64,000 bases of DNA from Marimonas lutisalis (GCF_005434965.1 NZ_SKCI01000002.1:802001-866000); one strand, 5' to 3'; shown: positions 47,464 through 56,984, counted from the stretch's first letter. Notes: a model not told the origin generated them from the sequence alone. Numbers and translations: made by a program.

Positions 47464-48192
47464 ATGAGACAGAAAACCATGCTTCTGACCGGGGCGAGCC
47501 GCGGCATCGGCCACGCCACCGTGCGGCGCTTCAACCGCGAAGGCTGGCGCGTCATCACCTGCTCGCGCCAGCCCTTTCCGGCCGAATGCCCCTGGGGCGG
47601 TGGCGCCGACAACCACGTGCAGATCGATCTTGCAGATCCCAACGACACGATCCGCGCGGTCGAGGTGATCCGCGAAAAGCTCGACGGTAAGCTCGATGCG
47701 CTGGTCAACAATGCGGGCATCTCGCCGAAAGGGCCCGAGGGCCAGCGGCTGAACACGCTCGACACCGACCTGAAGACCTGGGGACACGTGTTCCACGTCA
47801 ATTTTTTCGCTTCCGTCGTGTTGGCGCGCGGCCTGAAGGACGAACTGGCGGCGGCCAAGGGGGCGGTGGTGAACGTGACCTCGATCGCGGGCTATCGGGT
47901 GCACCCCTTCGCGGGCGCGGCCTATGCCACGTCGAAGGCGGCGCTGAAGGCGCTGACCCGCGAAATGGCGCATGATTTCGGCCCGCTGGGCGTACGTGTG
48001 AACGCCATCGCCCCGGGCGAGATCGAAACCGCGATCCTGTCGCCGGGCACTGAAAAGATTGTCGAACAGATCCCGCTGCGCCGCCTGGGCCAGACCGAGG
48101 AAGTGGCCGCGACGATCTTTTTCCTGTGTTCCGGCGAAAGCACCTACATTTCCGGCACGGAAATCGAGATTAACGGCGGGCAGCACGTGTGA
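47464..48192 (+). CDS. Short-chain dehydrogenase/reductase
   Basis: 242 aa NAD(P)-dependent oxidoreductase. Rossmann motif [17 protein letters not shown], catalytic Ser in [11 protein letters not shown], and AYATSKAAL (Tyr and Lys). Ends [13 protein letters not shown] at 47464 after AGGGG. The substrate cannot be read from sequence. Confidence 0.92.
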   Translation: MRQKTMLLTGASRGIGHATVRRFNREGWRVITCSRQPFPAECPWGGGADNHVQIDLADPNDTIRAVEVIREKLDGKLDALVNNAGISPKGPEGQRLNTLDTDLKTWGHVFHVNFFASVVLARGLKDELAAAKGAVVNVTSIAGYRVHPFAGAAYATSKAALKALTREMAHDFGPLGVRVNAIAPGEIETAILSPGTEKIVEQIPLRRLGQTEEVAATIFFLCSGESTYISGTEIEINGGQHV

Positions 48193-48199
48193 GGCAGGC

Positions 48200-48261
48200 G
48201 TGAGGGGCCAGCCCCTCACACTCCCCGAAATATCCCGGGGGTTTGGGGGCGGCGCCCCCAA
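48200..48261. repeat. REP-like triple hairpin between convergent SDR and engB genes
   Basis: Three stem-loops in a row: GTGAGGGG/CCCCTCAC (48200-48207 with 48212-48219), a CCCCG...CGGGG stem spanning the CCGAAATATCCCGG core (48223-48240), and TTGGGGGC/GCCCCCAA (48243-48250 with 48254-48261). The core resembles an extragenic palindrome I recall from many Rhodobacterales genomes. It probably ends both transcripts. Confidence 0.65.
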
Positions 48262-48274
48262 TCGACCTCCGGGT

Positions 48275-48925
48275 TCAGACCAGGCTGGCGATGATGGCGC
48301 GCAGGGTGGGAATGCCATCGCCCTTTTCCGACGAGGTCAGCACGATCTCGGGAAAGGCGGCGGGATGTTTCGAGAGTCTCTCGCGCACCTGCTTCAGCAC
48401 CCGAACGCGGTCCTTTTCCTTGACCTTGTCGGCCTTGGTCAGCACGCACTGGAACGTGACGGCGGACTGGTCGAGCAGCGTCATGATCTCTTCGTCCACC
48501 GGTTTCACGCCGTGGCGCGCATCTATCAGCACGAAGGCGCGGCGCAGCGACGGGCGGCCCGAGAGATACTGCTTTAGGAGTGTCTGCCATTTCTCGACCA
48601 CCGCGACGGGCGCATTGGCAAAGCCGTATCCGGGCAGATCGACGAGGTAGTGATTCTCACCGGCCGTGAAGAAGTTGATTTCCTGGGTGCGGCCCGGCGT
48701 GTTCGAGGCGCGTGCGAGGCCGCGGCGGCCGGTCAGCGCGTTAATCAGCGTCGACTTGCCCACGTTGGAGCGGCCGGCGAAACAGACCTCGATCCGGTCG
48801 GGCGCGGGCAGGCCGGACATGGCCACGACACCCTTGAGAAACTCGGTTTCGCCGGCGAAAAGCAGGCGGCCTTTTTCCAGCGCCTCCTGGTCGGGCTCTT
48901 CTGCGATGGGGAAGGGCAGGTTCAT
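48275..48925 (-). CDS. engB: Ribosome biogenesis GTPase EngB (YihA)
   Basis: 216 aa GTPase. G1 [11 protein letters not shown]2 [10 protein letters not shown]3 [10 protein letters not shown]4 LTKADKV and G5 TSSEKG are all present. Needed for large ribosomal subunit assembly. The ATG overlaps the stop of the MOSC gene by four bases. Confidence 0.96.
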   Translation of the reverse strand: MNLPFPIAEEPDQEALEKGRLLFAGETEFLKGVVAMSGLPAPDRIEVCFAGRSNVGKSTLINALTGRRGLARASNTPGRTQEINFFTAGENHYLVDLPGYGFANAPVAVVEKWQTLLKQYLSGRPSLRRAFVLIDARHGVKPVDEEIMTLLDQSAVTFQCVLTKADKVKEKDRVRVLKQVRERLSKHPAAFPEIVLTSSEKGDGIPTLRAIIASLV

Positions 48926-49683
48926 GACAGCACCGTCAGGCGGTCGCCTTCGATCACCTGCCCGCCGCTGACGACCTTCATGTACACACCGAAATTCGTG
49001 TGTCCGAATTCGTCATGCAGAAGTTGCAGCATGTCCACGTCGCGGCGGCCGGTTTCGGGGTTGGCATCGGTCATGCGGCAGCGGGCGTCGGCCTCGACCA
49101 CTTCGAATTCCGCCGCGCCGATTTGCACGCGGTTTCCGATCAGGTCGAATTCTTCCCACGGGGCGAGCCCGTCGACCAGCAAATTGCCGCGCCAGCGCAG
49201 GGGCGAGAGCGGGTGGCCCAGCCGGCCCTCGACCGCGCGGTGCGAGGCCAGGTTCATCAGCGAGATCGACTGGTAGCCGGTGTCGGTCATGGCCTCGTCG
49301 GGCGCGCGCACGAAGCGCGAGGGCAGCAGTTTCGCGCCCAGGGAAATCGGCATCACCCATTGGATAAATTCGCAGCCGTCGCCGTGATCATGCGGGTCGA
49401 TGGTTAGCGGCGGGCGGTCGGGATGAAAGAAGGTGATCGTGCGATAGGCCGGATCGGTCATGCATTCGATCTGCTGCAACCGGGGCGAGGACGCCCCGCG
49501 CGAAAAATCGCCCGGCGGGTTCCAGCCCGGGCGCTCGACATCGAAGCAGGAGCGTTCATGGGCCACGGCCCAGACCCTGTCCCACGGCATCGCGCGCCCC
49601 TCTTCCAGCGTGACCATGTCCACCCGTTCGCGGCCATGGGCCTTGACCGGGTGGCGCCAGATCTGGGCGAGATACGCGCTCAT
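48922..49683 (-). CDS. MOSC domain protein
   Basis: 253 aa with an N-terminal MOSC beta-barrel (IWRHPVKAHGRERVDM) and a C-terminal MOSC domain with the conserved Cys in EADARCRMTDANPETG. MOSC proteins carry sulfur or bind molybdenum cofactor, as in mARC and YcbX-type reductases. Coupled by 4-bp overlaps to yidC upstream and engB downstream. Confidence 0.9.
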   Translation of the reverse strand: MSAYLAQIWRHPVKAHGRERVDMVTLEEGRAMPWDRVWAVAHERSCFDVERPGWNPPGDFSRGASSPRLQQIECMTDPAYRTITFFHPDRPPLTIDPHDHGDGCEFIQWVMPISLGAKLLPSRFVRAPDEAMTDTGYQSISLMNLASHRAVEGRLGHPLSPLRWRGNLLVDGLAPWEEFDLIGNRVQIGAAEFEVVEADARCRMTDANPETGRRDVDMLQLLHDEFGHTNFGVYMKVVSGGQVIEGDRLTVLS

Positions 49684-51530
49684 TTATCCCCGGACTTGGC
49701 GCCGCGCGACAGGCTTTCGCGGATGTTGCCGAAAACGTCGGGCTTGTAGCCGTGGCTGCGCATGATCGCGTATTGCTGGATGAAGGTAATGGTGTTGTTT
49801 GCGATCCAGTAGAGCACGAGGCCCGAGGCAAACGAGCCCAGCATGAACATGAACACCCAGGGCATCCAGGCGAAGATCTGTTTCTGCACCGGGTCGGTGG
49901 GCGCCGGGTTCAGCTTCTGCTGAAGCCACATCGAAACCCCCAGCGCGATCGGCATGATCCCAAGGAAGACAATGGCCAGGATCGAGCCGGGTGCGGGCCC
50001 GTCCCAGGGCAGCAGGCCGAAAAGGTTGAAAAGCGAGCTGGGATCGGGTGCCGAGAGGTCGCGGATCCAGCCGATCCACGGGGCGTGGCGCAACTCGAGC
50101 GTGACGAAGATCACCTTGTAGAGCGAGAAGAAGATCGGGATCTGCAGAAGGATCGGCAGGCAGCCCGAGGCCGGGTTCACCTTTTCCTTTTTGTAGAGCG
50201 CCATCATCTCCTGCTGCATCTTCTGGCGGTCGTCGCCGGCCTGCTCCTTGATCTTTTCCATCTGCGGCTGCAATTCGCGCATCTTGGCCATCGAGGCGTA
50301 GGATTTGTAGGCCAGCGGGAAGAGAATGATCTTGATCACGATGGTCAGGCCGATGATCGCCCAGCCCATGTTGCCGATGAGCCCGTTCAGCCAGTGCAGC
50401 ACCGCAAAGATCGGCTTGGTCAGGAAGAAGAACCAGCCCCAGTCGATCGAATCGAGGAACTTGACCACGCCGCCGTCCTTTTCATAGGCGCGGATTGCCG
50501 CCCATTCCTTGGCCCCGGCAAAAAGCCGCGACTGGACGGCGACCTGCGCACCGGAGGCCAGTTCGCGCGTGGATTGCACGGTTTCGGTCTGGTAGATGTT
50601 GCGGCGGTCGTCGAACTTGGTGACCGATTTGAAGGCATTGCCGGCCTGCGGGATCAGCGTGGCCATCCAGTAATGGTCGGTAAAGCCGATCCAGCCGGCC
50701 TCCTGCACGCGGGTCACGTCGGCGCGGGCGCCTTCGTTGGGGTCGATGGCGTAATCGGCGATATCGTCATAGTCGATCTCGGCCAGCTCACCGTCGGCCA
50801 TGCCGACGACGCCTTCGTGCAGGATAAAGAAATTCTTCATGTCAGGCGGCGTGCCGTGGCGCGCCAGGATGCCGTAGGGCGCCAGCGCGACAGTGTTGGC
50901 GCCGGTGTTTTCCACCGATTGCGTGATGGTGAACATGAACTTGTCATCGACGGCGATTTCGCGGCGGAAGGTCAGGCCGGCGCCATTGTTCCAGGCAAGC
51001 GTGACCGGGCTGCCCGGGGCCAGGGTTTCGCCCTGCTCCAGCGTCCAGAGCGTATTGGGGCCGGGCACCGCATCGGGCGAGAGGCCGGCGCCGGGGGCCC
51101 AGCCGTAAAGCGCATAGAAGGCGTGGTCGCTGCCATAGGGGGACAGCAGGGTGACGATGTCGCTGCCGTCATCCAGTGATTCGCGGTAATCCTTGAGCGC
51201 CAGGTCATCCAGTCGCCCGCCCAGAAGCGAGATCGAGCCGGTCACGCTGGGGGTGTCGATGGTGATGCGCGGTGCCTCGGCGAGGGCGGTTTCGGTTTCG
51301 GCCGCGCTGGCCGCGGGAGTGCCGGCGGGGGCATCGGCCACGGGTGTGCCGCCTGCGGGCGCGTCCGCCGTCGGCGTGGCCGTCCCGCTGTCGGCGGCGG
51401 TTTGCGTGGCGGTGGGCGCCGTGGCATCCTGCGGCGGCTCGGGCGGCGGGAACATGATCGACCAGCCGATGATCACCAGCATGGAAAGGGCGACGGCAAG
51501 GATAAGGTTCTTGTTCTGATCGTCCATCAT
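49680..51530 (-). CDS. yidC: Membrane protein insertase YidC
   Basis: 616 aa Oxa1/YidC insertase. An N-terminal helix (NLILAVALSMLVIIGWSIMF), a large periplasmic domain, and the C-terminal five-helix insertase core with the hydrophilic-groove Arg region (IVIKIILFPLAYKSYASMAKMRELQPQMEKIKEQ). The Ala/Thr-rich linker after helix 1 is longer than usual. It inserts membrane proteins with or without SecYEG; yidD, rnpA and rpmH are 5-7 kb upstream. Confidence 0.97.
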   Translation of the reverse strand: MMDDQNKNLILAVALSMLVIIGWSIMFPPPEPPQDATAPTATQTAADSGTATPTADAPAGGTPVADAPAGTPAASAAETETALAEAPRITIDTPSVTGSISLLGGRLDDLALKDYRESLDDGSDIVTLLSPYGSDHAFYALYGWAPGAGLSPDAVPGPNTLWTLEQGETLAPGSPVTLAWNNGAGLTFRREIAVDDKFMFTITQSVENTGANTVALAPYGILARHGTPPDMKNFFILHEGVVGMADGELAEIDYDDIADYAIDPNEGARADVTRVQEAGWIGFTDHYWMATLIPQAGNAFKSVTKFDDRRNIYQTETVQSTRELASGAQVAVQSRLFAGAKEWAAIRAYEKDGGVVKFLDSIDWGWFFFLTKPIFAVLHWLNGLIGNMGWAIIGLTIVIKIILFPLAYKSYASMAKMRELQPQMEKIKEQAGDDRQKMQQEMMALYKKEKVNPASGCLPILLQIPIFFSLYKVIFVTLELRHAPWIGWIRDLSAPDPSSLFNLFGLLPWDGPAPGSILAIVFLGIMPIALGVSMWLQQKLNPAPTDPVQKQIFAWMPWVFMFMLGSFASGLVLYWIANNTITFIQQYAIMRSHGYKPDVFGNIRESLSRGAKSGDK

Positions 51531-51641
51531 GGGCCCACACGCGTTCCGTTTTCAGTGGAGCCGGTTCAACAGACAGTGTGGCCAAAGGTCAAGCCGATAT
51601 TGGCCGGATGAGGCAGAATGCGCCGGTTTCGGGGCCTTTGG

Positions 51642-53189
51642 TCAGCCGGATTGCCGCCCGATGCGCGGCGGCGGGCCCAACTTGGCCTCGTGCGCGCGAA
51701 TCCAGTCGAGGGTCTGGTCGAAGGGCATTGGCCGCCCGATGCCGAAACCCTGCACATGATGACAGCCCAGCTGGGCCAGCATCGCGTGCTCGCCCGCGGT
51801 CTCGACGCCTTCGGCCAGCGTTTGCAGGCCCAGCCGGTCGGCCATGGTCAGGATCGCGGCGACCATGCGCTGTTGTTCGGGGTCGCTGTCGACATGGGAG
51901 ACGAAGCTGCGGTCGATCTTGATGCGGCCGATGGCAAAGCGGCGGATCGCGGCGATCGAAGCCTGTCCGGTGCCGAAATCATCCAGGTCAACCCGGCAGC
52001 CCATATCGGACAGCAGACGGATATTGCGGGCAGTCATGTCCTCGGCCGCGCCGGCGACCACGGTTTCCAGCACTTCGATGGTCAGGCGGTCGGGGCCCAG
52101 GTCGAACCGGTCGAGATCCCAGCGCAGCTTGTCGGCCAGCCGTGGGTTGCGCAGTTCCTCTCCGGTCATGTTGACGGCGACGCAGGGCACGTCGACGCCC
52201 GCGGCATCCCAGGCGTTGATTGCCGAGAGCGCACCATGGACCATGACTTCGCCCAGCCGCTCCAGCTGGTCCGCCTGCTCCAGCGCGGGCAGGAATTCGC
52301 CCGGGGGGATTACCCCGCGTTCAGGGTGAACCCAGCGCGCCAGCGCCTCGAATCCGGTCACGCGGCCCGTCTCGGTGGAAATCTGCGGCTGGTACCAGGG
52401 CAGGATCTGCCCGTGTTCCAGCGCCAGCTGCGCCTCGTGCACCAGGCTGTCACGGGCCTGGCGCAGGCGGCCCATTTCGGGGCTGAAGGCCCGGATCGCC
52501 GATGGCCCGGCGCGGCGCGCCTCGCCCAGGGCCAGGGCCGCGGCCTTGATCATCTCGGGCCCCGATTTGCCGGGATTGCGCGACGACAGGCAAAACCCAA
52601 CCGCCGCCGTCAGATAGATCGACTGGCCGTCAAGCGAGAGAGGTTCCTCGACGGCCGATTGCAGCCGGGTGGCGATCTGGATCCCGTTTTCAAGATCAAG
52701 ACGCGGCACAGGTGCGGCGATCACCGCAAAGCGACCGTCACCATGGAAAAACAGGCCGTCGCCTTCGCGCACAACGCTGCGCAGGCGGCCGGCAAGGCGT
52801 TGCATCAACGTCTCGGTGCCGTCCTGCCCGTGCAGGCGTGCCAGGCGGTCGAGCGCTTCGATCTCGATCCCGAACGCGGCGGTTTTCAGGCCCGAGCGCC
52901 CGGCGCTGGCCAGCGCGGCCTCGGCAAACTCGGCCCCGGCGGCGGCCAGCGGCAGGCCGGTGACACCATCGCGCGGGCCGCGCCCGCGATCGGGGGTCAT
53001 CCCCAAGGATCCCGCCAGCGCGACCAGGAGCGGCGTGCCCAGCGCCACGGCGATCAGCGCCGCCTCGCCGCCCAGCCAGAAGGCACCCAGCGCCAGGGCT
53101 GGCAGAAAGGCCAGTGCCTGCGGCCCGATCAGCATCCGCCGCAGCGCGCGGCGCAGGAAAAATGGCGAGAATCTGCGGTACCCGGCCAT
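51642..53189 (-). CDS. EAL-domain c-di-GMP phosphodiesterase with degenerate GGDEF
   Basis: 515 aa. Two N-terminal helices (about residues 20-65), then a GGDEF-like domain whose active loop reads FFHGDGRFAVI rather than GGDEF, so it cannot make c-di-GMP but may bind GTP. The EAL domain is complete: FEALARW, VAVNMTGEEL, VDLDDFGTGQASI, IKIDRSF and TLAEGVET, so phosphodiesterase activity is expected. Membrane-anchored; no sensor domain is evident. Lies between ttcA and yidC. Confidence 0.9.
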   Translation of the reverse strand: MAGYRRFSPFFLRRALRRMLIGPQALAFLPALALGAFWLGGEAALIAVALGTPLLVALAGSLGMTPDRGRGPRDGVTGLPLAAAGAEFAEAALASAGRSGLKTAAFGIEIEALDRLARLHGQDGTETLMQRLAGRLRSVVREGDGLFFHGDGRFAVIAAPVPRLDLENGIQIATRLQSAVEEPLSLDGQSIYLTAAVGFCLSSRNPGKSGPEMIKAAALALGEARRAGPSAIRAFSPEMGRLRQARDSLVHEAQLALEHGQILPWYQPQISTETGRVTGFEALARWVHPERGVIPPGEFLPALEQADQLERLGEVMVHGALSAINAWDAAGVDVPCVAVNMTGEELRNPRLADKLRWDLDRFDLGPDRLTIEVLETVVAGAAEDMTARNIRLLSDMGCRVDLDDFGTGQASIAAIRRFAIGRIKIDRSFVSHVDSDPEQQRMVAAILTMADRLGLQTLAEGVETAGEHAMLAQLGCHHVQGFGIGRPMPFDQTLDWIRAHEAKLGPPPRIGRQSG

Positions 53190-53290
53190 GTCGGCGCATC
53201 CCCTGATGGTTTCAGGGAACGCTAGGCCCTGCGCCTCAATAACGGTTTAACGCCGGGCGGGGCAGGGCGGGAAGTTCGAAAATACTTTAT

Positions 53291-54121
53291 TCAATCCACG
53301 TCGCGGGTCAGCCCCGCGAAGTCGAAAAGCCCGGGGTCGAGCAGGTGGCTGGGCCGGGCATTCATCAGCGCGCGGAACATCACCTGGCGGCGGCCGGGGC
53401 TGTTTTTTTCCCAACCGTCCAGGATCTGCTTGATCTGCTGGCGTTGCAGCCCGTCCTGCGATCCGCACAGATCGCAGGGGATGATCGGATAATTCATCGC
53501 CCGGGCGAAGCGGTCGCAATCCTCTTCGGCCACGTGTGCCAGCGGGCGATAGACGAAAAGATCGCCCTCTTCGTTGACCAGTTTCGGCGGCATCGTGGCC
53601 AGCCGCCCGCCGTGAAACAGGTTCATGAAAAAGGTTTCCAGGATGTCGTCGCGGTGATGGCCCAGAACCACCGCCGAGCAGCCTTCCTCGCGCGCAATCC
53701 GGTAAAGGTTGCCACGCCGCAGCCGCGAGCAGAGCGCGCAGTAGGTCCGGCCCTGGGGCACCTTGTCCATCACGATCGAATAGGTATCTTCGTACTCGAT
53801 CCGATGCGGAACCTGCATCTTTTCCAGGAATTCGGGCAGTACCGTGGCCGGAAACCCCGGTTGCCCCTGGTCAAGGTTGCAGGCCAGAAGCTCGACCGGG
53901 AGAAGCCCGCGCCACTTCAGCTCGTGCAGGATGGCCAGCATCGTGTAGCTGTCCTTGCCCCCCGACAGGCAGACAAGCCATTTCGCGCCGGGCTCGACCA
54001 TGCCGTATTGCTCAACGGCCTCGCGCATGTTCTGCACCAGACGCTTGCGAAGCTTCTTGAACTCCGTCGTCTTGGGGGCGCCGTGAAACAGCGGGTGGAT
54101 ATCGTCGGCCTTGTCCAGCAT
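53291..54121 (-). CDS. ttcA: tRNA 2-thiocytidine synthetase TtcA
   Basis: 276 aa PP-loop ATPase that thiolates cytidine 32 in some tRNAs. PP-loop [12 protein letters not shown], the Cys pair [10 protein letters not shown] and the second CDLCGSQDG that hold a [4Fe-4S] cluster, and [10 protein letters not shown]. Downstream of the TusE-like gene, which suggests a sulfur link. Confidence 0.96.
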   Translation of the reverse strand: MLDKADDIHPLFHGAPKTTEFKKLRKRLVQNMREAVEQYGMVEPGAKWLVCLSGGKDSYTMLAILHELKWRGLLPVELLACNLDQGQPGFPATVLPEFLEKMQVPHRIEYEDTYSIVMDKVPQGRTYCALCSRLRRGNLYRIAREEGCSAVVLGHHRDDILETFFMNLFHGGRLATMPPKLVNEEGDLFVYRPLAHVAEEDCDRFARAMNYPIIPCDLCGSQDGLQRQQIKQILDGWEKNSPGRRQVMFRALMNARPSHLLDPGLFDFAGLTRDVD

Positions 54122-54180
54122 GGGGCGCGATATGCCATGCGGCGCGCGCCCCGGCCAGAGTAAAGATCACCGCTGGATGC

Positions 54181-54201
54181 CGATTTTTCGCAGAAAAATC
54201 G
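54181..54201. repeat. Palindrome shared with 28786-28806
   Basis: CGATTTTTC-GCA-GAAAAATCG, a 9-bp stem differing from the copy at 28786-28806 only in its loop. It lies between tusE-like and ttcA genes. Confidence 0.7.
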
Positions 54202-54213
54202 CTGCCGCGCGGT

Positions 54214-54555
54214 TCAGTATCCGCCCTTGCGCCGGCTTTCCGGCAGGCCGGCGATGCGCCCGCCCTGCTTCGACGGGTCCAGCGGGAACAGCGCGTACAG
54301 ATCGCCCTGCTTGATCTTCTCGCCCCATTCCTCGCTCATTGCCTTGATGATCGCGCGGGTGTTGGGCTGGTTCTCGCGGTTGTTGAAAAACTCGTCCCGC
54401 AGGTAGTTGATCACGTCCCAGTGCCGGTCGGTCAACTCGCCGATGGATTCGGCCTCGGCCATGTGGCGGGCCAGGTCCTCGGACCAGTCTTCGTGGTTCA
54501 CCAGGTATCCCTGGTCGTTGGTTTCGATGGTGCGGCCGTCAAAGTCGATGGACAT
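54214..54555 (-). CDS. TusE/DsrC-like sulfur-relay protein lacking the C-terminal Cys
   Basis: 113 aa, start MSIDFDGRTIETNDQGYL (ATG 54555). It follows the TusE/DsrC fold from end to end (NHEDWSEDLARHMAEAESI, HWDVINYLRDEF, ending GRIAGLPESRRKGGY). TusE and DsrC place a catalytic Cys as the second-last residue, in a tail like GLPKPxxC; here the tail is SRRKGGY and there is no Cys in the whole protein. So it cannot carry a persulfide. It may be a regulator or scaffold for a sulfur step; ttcA is the next gene. Confidence 0.85.
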   Translation of the reverse strand: MSIDFDGRTIETNDQGYLVNHEDWSEDLARHMAEAESIGELTDRHWDVINYLRDEFFNNRENQPNTRAIIKAMSEEWGEKIKQGDLYALFPLDPSKQGGRIAGLPESRRKGGY

Positions 54556-54644
54556 GCGCTCCTCCCCTGATCGCATTCATGAATTCATATCGGTGATTTT
54601 GAATGCGTCAGGCGATTCTGGTCAAGTGTTTTGACCTTCGCGCG

Positions 54645-54854
54645 CTAAATCCGGCCCATCATGTGCAGCCGGGTCCGCAGGCCTTCGGCGCGCGCATCGC
54701 CCGCTTCCAGCGCATAGACGAAAGCATGCGTCAGGTAGAAGCCGCAGGCAGTCTCATCGCCCGCGGCATCCGCCGCTTCCTCGTAAAGCGCGATCAGCGC
54801 GGCGCGGTCATCGGCGGCATGCGCCGCCAGCAGCCGCTGGTCGAGCCCGCTCAT
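54645..54854 (-). CDS. 69-aa conserved-looking micro-protein
   Basis: Starts MSGLDQRLLAAHAADDRAAL and is wholly helical, TPR-like in feel (ALIALYEEAADAAGDETACGFYLTHAFVYALEAGD). Its ATG overlaps the Rieske oxygenase stop by four bases, so it is translated with it. I do not recognise a family; it may be a partner of the oxygenase. Confidence 0.6.
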   Translation of the reverse strand: MSGLDQRLLAAHAADDRAALIALYEEAADAAGDETACGFYLTHAFVYALEAGDARAEGLRTRLHMMGRI

Positions 54855-55999
54855 TCCGCCGCGAGTTGCTGGCGCCGGGCGCCCACCTTCTCGGCCACCC
54901 AGGCGTGGAAAAGATGCGTCGGCCCGTCCATCGCGGGCGAGAAGCGCCCCCCATCAAATCCGGGGGTGTGGCGGCCCTTCTGCATGCCTTCGACGACGAA
55001 CACGTCCTCTTCGAAGACGGTCTGCCACTGCGCCGCGTTCCGGGCGCGAAGGGCGTCGTTGGTTTTCGGGGTGGAGTAGTAGAGGTGGATATGCTCGGCT
55101 GTTTCATCCAGGCCTTTGGGCTCGAGGATGATGGCAAAGGCGTGATCGCGCTGGGCGCCCAGAAGCACGTTGGGATAAATCGCCACGTATTCCGCGCCTT
55201 CGTCCCATTTCTGCGAGAGGCCGGGAAAATCGGGAAAGATCGCCCCGTCCTCGCCCTTGATCTGCTGGTAGACATAAGTGCCCTGGCCGGAATACTGCCC
55301 GGGTTTTTCGATGTGATAGTGATCTTCCAGCCGCGAATAGCCGTTCAGACCCGGATGCACCCAGGGCAGGTGATAGCTTTCGCAGTAATTCTCGACCGCG
55401 AGCTTCCAGTTGGTTTTCACGTCGAGCGTGAACTTGCTGTCGTCGCCGCCATGGTAATGCGGGCTGTCGAATTCGCTCCAGCGTTGCAGCAGGTCGGCAT
55501 GGACCTCTTCGAAGGGGGCGGCGTTGCCGTTGATGTTCACGAACACGACGTCGCGCCAGATGTGGCTCGGTACTTCAATCAGGCCCAGTTCGTCCTTGTT
55601 CATCTGGTCGTGGGTGTTCATGCCCGGGCCGCCCACATGCGGCGTGGCCACCAGCCGGCCGTCATGCGCATAGCACCAGGAATGATAGGGGCAGCGGATC
55701 GCGCCTTCGATCTTGCGCGGTTCCTCGACCAGGATCATGCCGCGGTGGCGGCAGATGTTCTGGAAAACCCGCACGACATTATCGCGCCCGCGCAGCAGCA
55801 GAAGCGGCACGCCCAGGAACTCGACCGGTTTCGCATCGCCCGGCTCGGGCACGTCGGCGGCCACGCCGATCCCGGCCCATTCGTTGAACAGAAGCGCCTC
55901 GCGCTCCTCGGCGAAAACGGCCGGGTCCACGTAATGGGCGTTGGGCAGGCCATTGGCGGTGGCGATGGGGCGGGTGACTGTGGACAGGTCGGTGGTCAT
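54851..55999 (-). CDS. Rieske-type ring-hydroxylating oxygenase alpha subunit
   Basis: 382 aa. Start ATG at 55999 with GAGGAG nine bases upstream; a GTG at 56008 overlaps that site and is rejected. Rieske [2Fe-2S] ligands are in NICRHRGMI and CPYHSWCY, the mononuclear iron in VENYCESYHLPWVHP, with the acid later (about residue 335). The group includes choline, carnitine and glycine-betaine oxygenases as well as aromatic ones. No reductase gene adjoins; the tiny coupled gene at 54645 is the only partner. Confidence 0.9.
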   Translation of the reverse strand: MTTDLSTVTRPIATANGLPNAHYVDPAVFAEEREALLFNEWAGIGVAADVPEPGDAKPVEFLGVPLLLLRGRDNVVRVFQNICRHRGMILVEEPRKIEGAIRCPYHSWCYAHDGRLVATPHVGGPGMNTHDQMNKDELGLIEVPSHIWRDVVFVNINGNAAPFEEVHADLLQRWSEFDSPHYHGGDDSKFTLDVKTNWKLAVENYCESYHLPWVHPGLNGYSRLEDHYHIEKPGQYSGQGTYVYQQIKGEDGAIFPDFPGLSQKWDEGAEYVAIYPNVLLGAQRDHAFAIILEPKGLDETAEHIHLYYSTPKTNDALRARNAAQWQTVFEEDVFVVEGMQKGRHTPGFDGGRFSPAMDGPTHLFHAWVAEKVGARRQQLAAE

Positions 56000-56102
56000 C
56001 GGCGGCACTCCTCAATCCGAATGAACGAATCATAGGGCCAAGCCGGAAATCCACTTGTCACAAGGCGACCTGCACTTGCCGCAAGGCGACCACGCGCAAT
56101 GC

Positions 56103-56375
56103 TCAATGGTCGTGATTACAGCCTTCGTGTCGTTGCCTGTCATGCTCGGGATCGGCGCCCGGCACCGGATCATATCCCGATCCGCCCCAGGGGTTGCAGC
56201 GCAGGATGCGCCAGAAGGCAAGCCACCCGCCCCTGATCGCGCCATGCCGCTCCAGCGCGTCGAGCGCATAGGCGCTGCAGGTGGGCTGATACCGGCAGCC
56301 ATGCCCCACCCAGGGCGAGAACAAGAGCCGGTAGGCCCGGACGGGCAGGGCAAGGATATGGGCGAAGGGGCTCAT
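56103..56375 (-). CDS. yidD: Membrane protein insertion efficiency factor YidD
   Basis: 90 aa with an N-terminal amphipathic helix [34 protein letters not shown] and the family Cys/Trp signature [15 protein letters not shown]. It assists YidC. ATG overlaps the rnpA stop by four bases. Confidence 0.95.
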   Translation of the reverse strand: MSPFAHILALPVRAYRLLFSPWVGHGCRYQPTCSAYALDALERHGAIRGGWLAFWRILRCNPWGGSGYDPVPGADPEHDRQRHEGCNHDH

Positions 56376-56728
56376 GCGTCGGGACCGTGCAGTTTTTTCA
56401 AGGCATAGATAAGATCGCCCTGAAGCTCTTCAAAGGGGCGCTCGGCCGTGGCACCTTGTCGCCCGATCAGCACGTAATCCCATCCAGGCCGGCCATGGGC
56501 GGGCAGCACCAGGCGGGCCACTTCGCGCAAGCGCCGCTTGGCGCGGTTGCGGGCGACCGCGTTGCCCACCTTTTTCGAACAGGTGAACCCCACGCGCATC
56601 GGCCCGTCATCGTCGCGTTTGCGCGCCTGCACCATCATGCCCTTGGTGCCCTGCCTGCCGGCCCGCGCGCAGGCGAGGTAATCCGAGCGGTTCACGAGGG
56701 TTTCGATATCCGGGGCGATCGTCGTCAT
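56372..56728 (-). CDS. rnpA: Ribonuclease P protein component
   Basis: 118 aa. The family RNR motif is [17 protein letters not shown], with [11 protein letters not shown] before it. ATG at 56728 follows GGGGG ten bases upstream; a TTG at 56761 is possible but unlikely. Between rpmH and yidD as in most bacteria. Confidence 0.93.
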   Translation of the reverse strand: MTTIAPDIETLVNRSDYLACARAGRQGTKGMMVQARKRDDDGPMRVGFTCSKKVGNAVARNRAKRRLREVARLVLPAHGRPGWDYVLIGRQGATAERPFEELQGDLIYALKKLHGPDA

Positions 56729-56849
56729 GCCGTGGCAGCCCCCGGACATATCCCCGGACAAGCGAAAACCGCCCGAGCCTCGGCTCCGGCGGTTTCGTAT
56801 CGTTTCATCGCCATGATCCTCCGCACCGCGCGGGTGCGGGGCCGAACGC

Positions 56850-56984
56850 TTACGCGCTCAGGCTCTTGCGGCCGCGCGCACGGCGGGCGTTCAGGATCTT
56901 GCGGCCGGCCTTGGTGGCCATGCGCGCACGAAAGCCGTGGCGGCGCTTGCGAACCAGGTTCGAGGGTTGGTAGGTGCGTTTCAT
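56850..56984 (-). CDS. rpmH: 50S ribosomal protein L34
   Basis: 44 aa, [18 protein letters not shown]..., the standard L34 sequence ([31 protein letters not shown]). First gene of the cluster, with a near-consensus promoter upstream. Confidence 0.98.
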
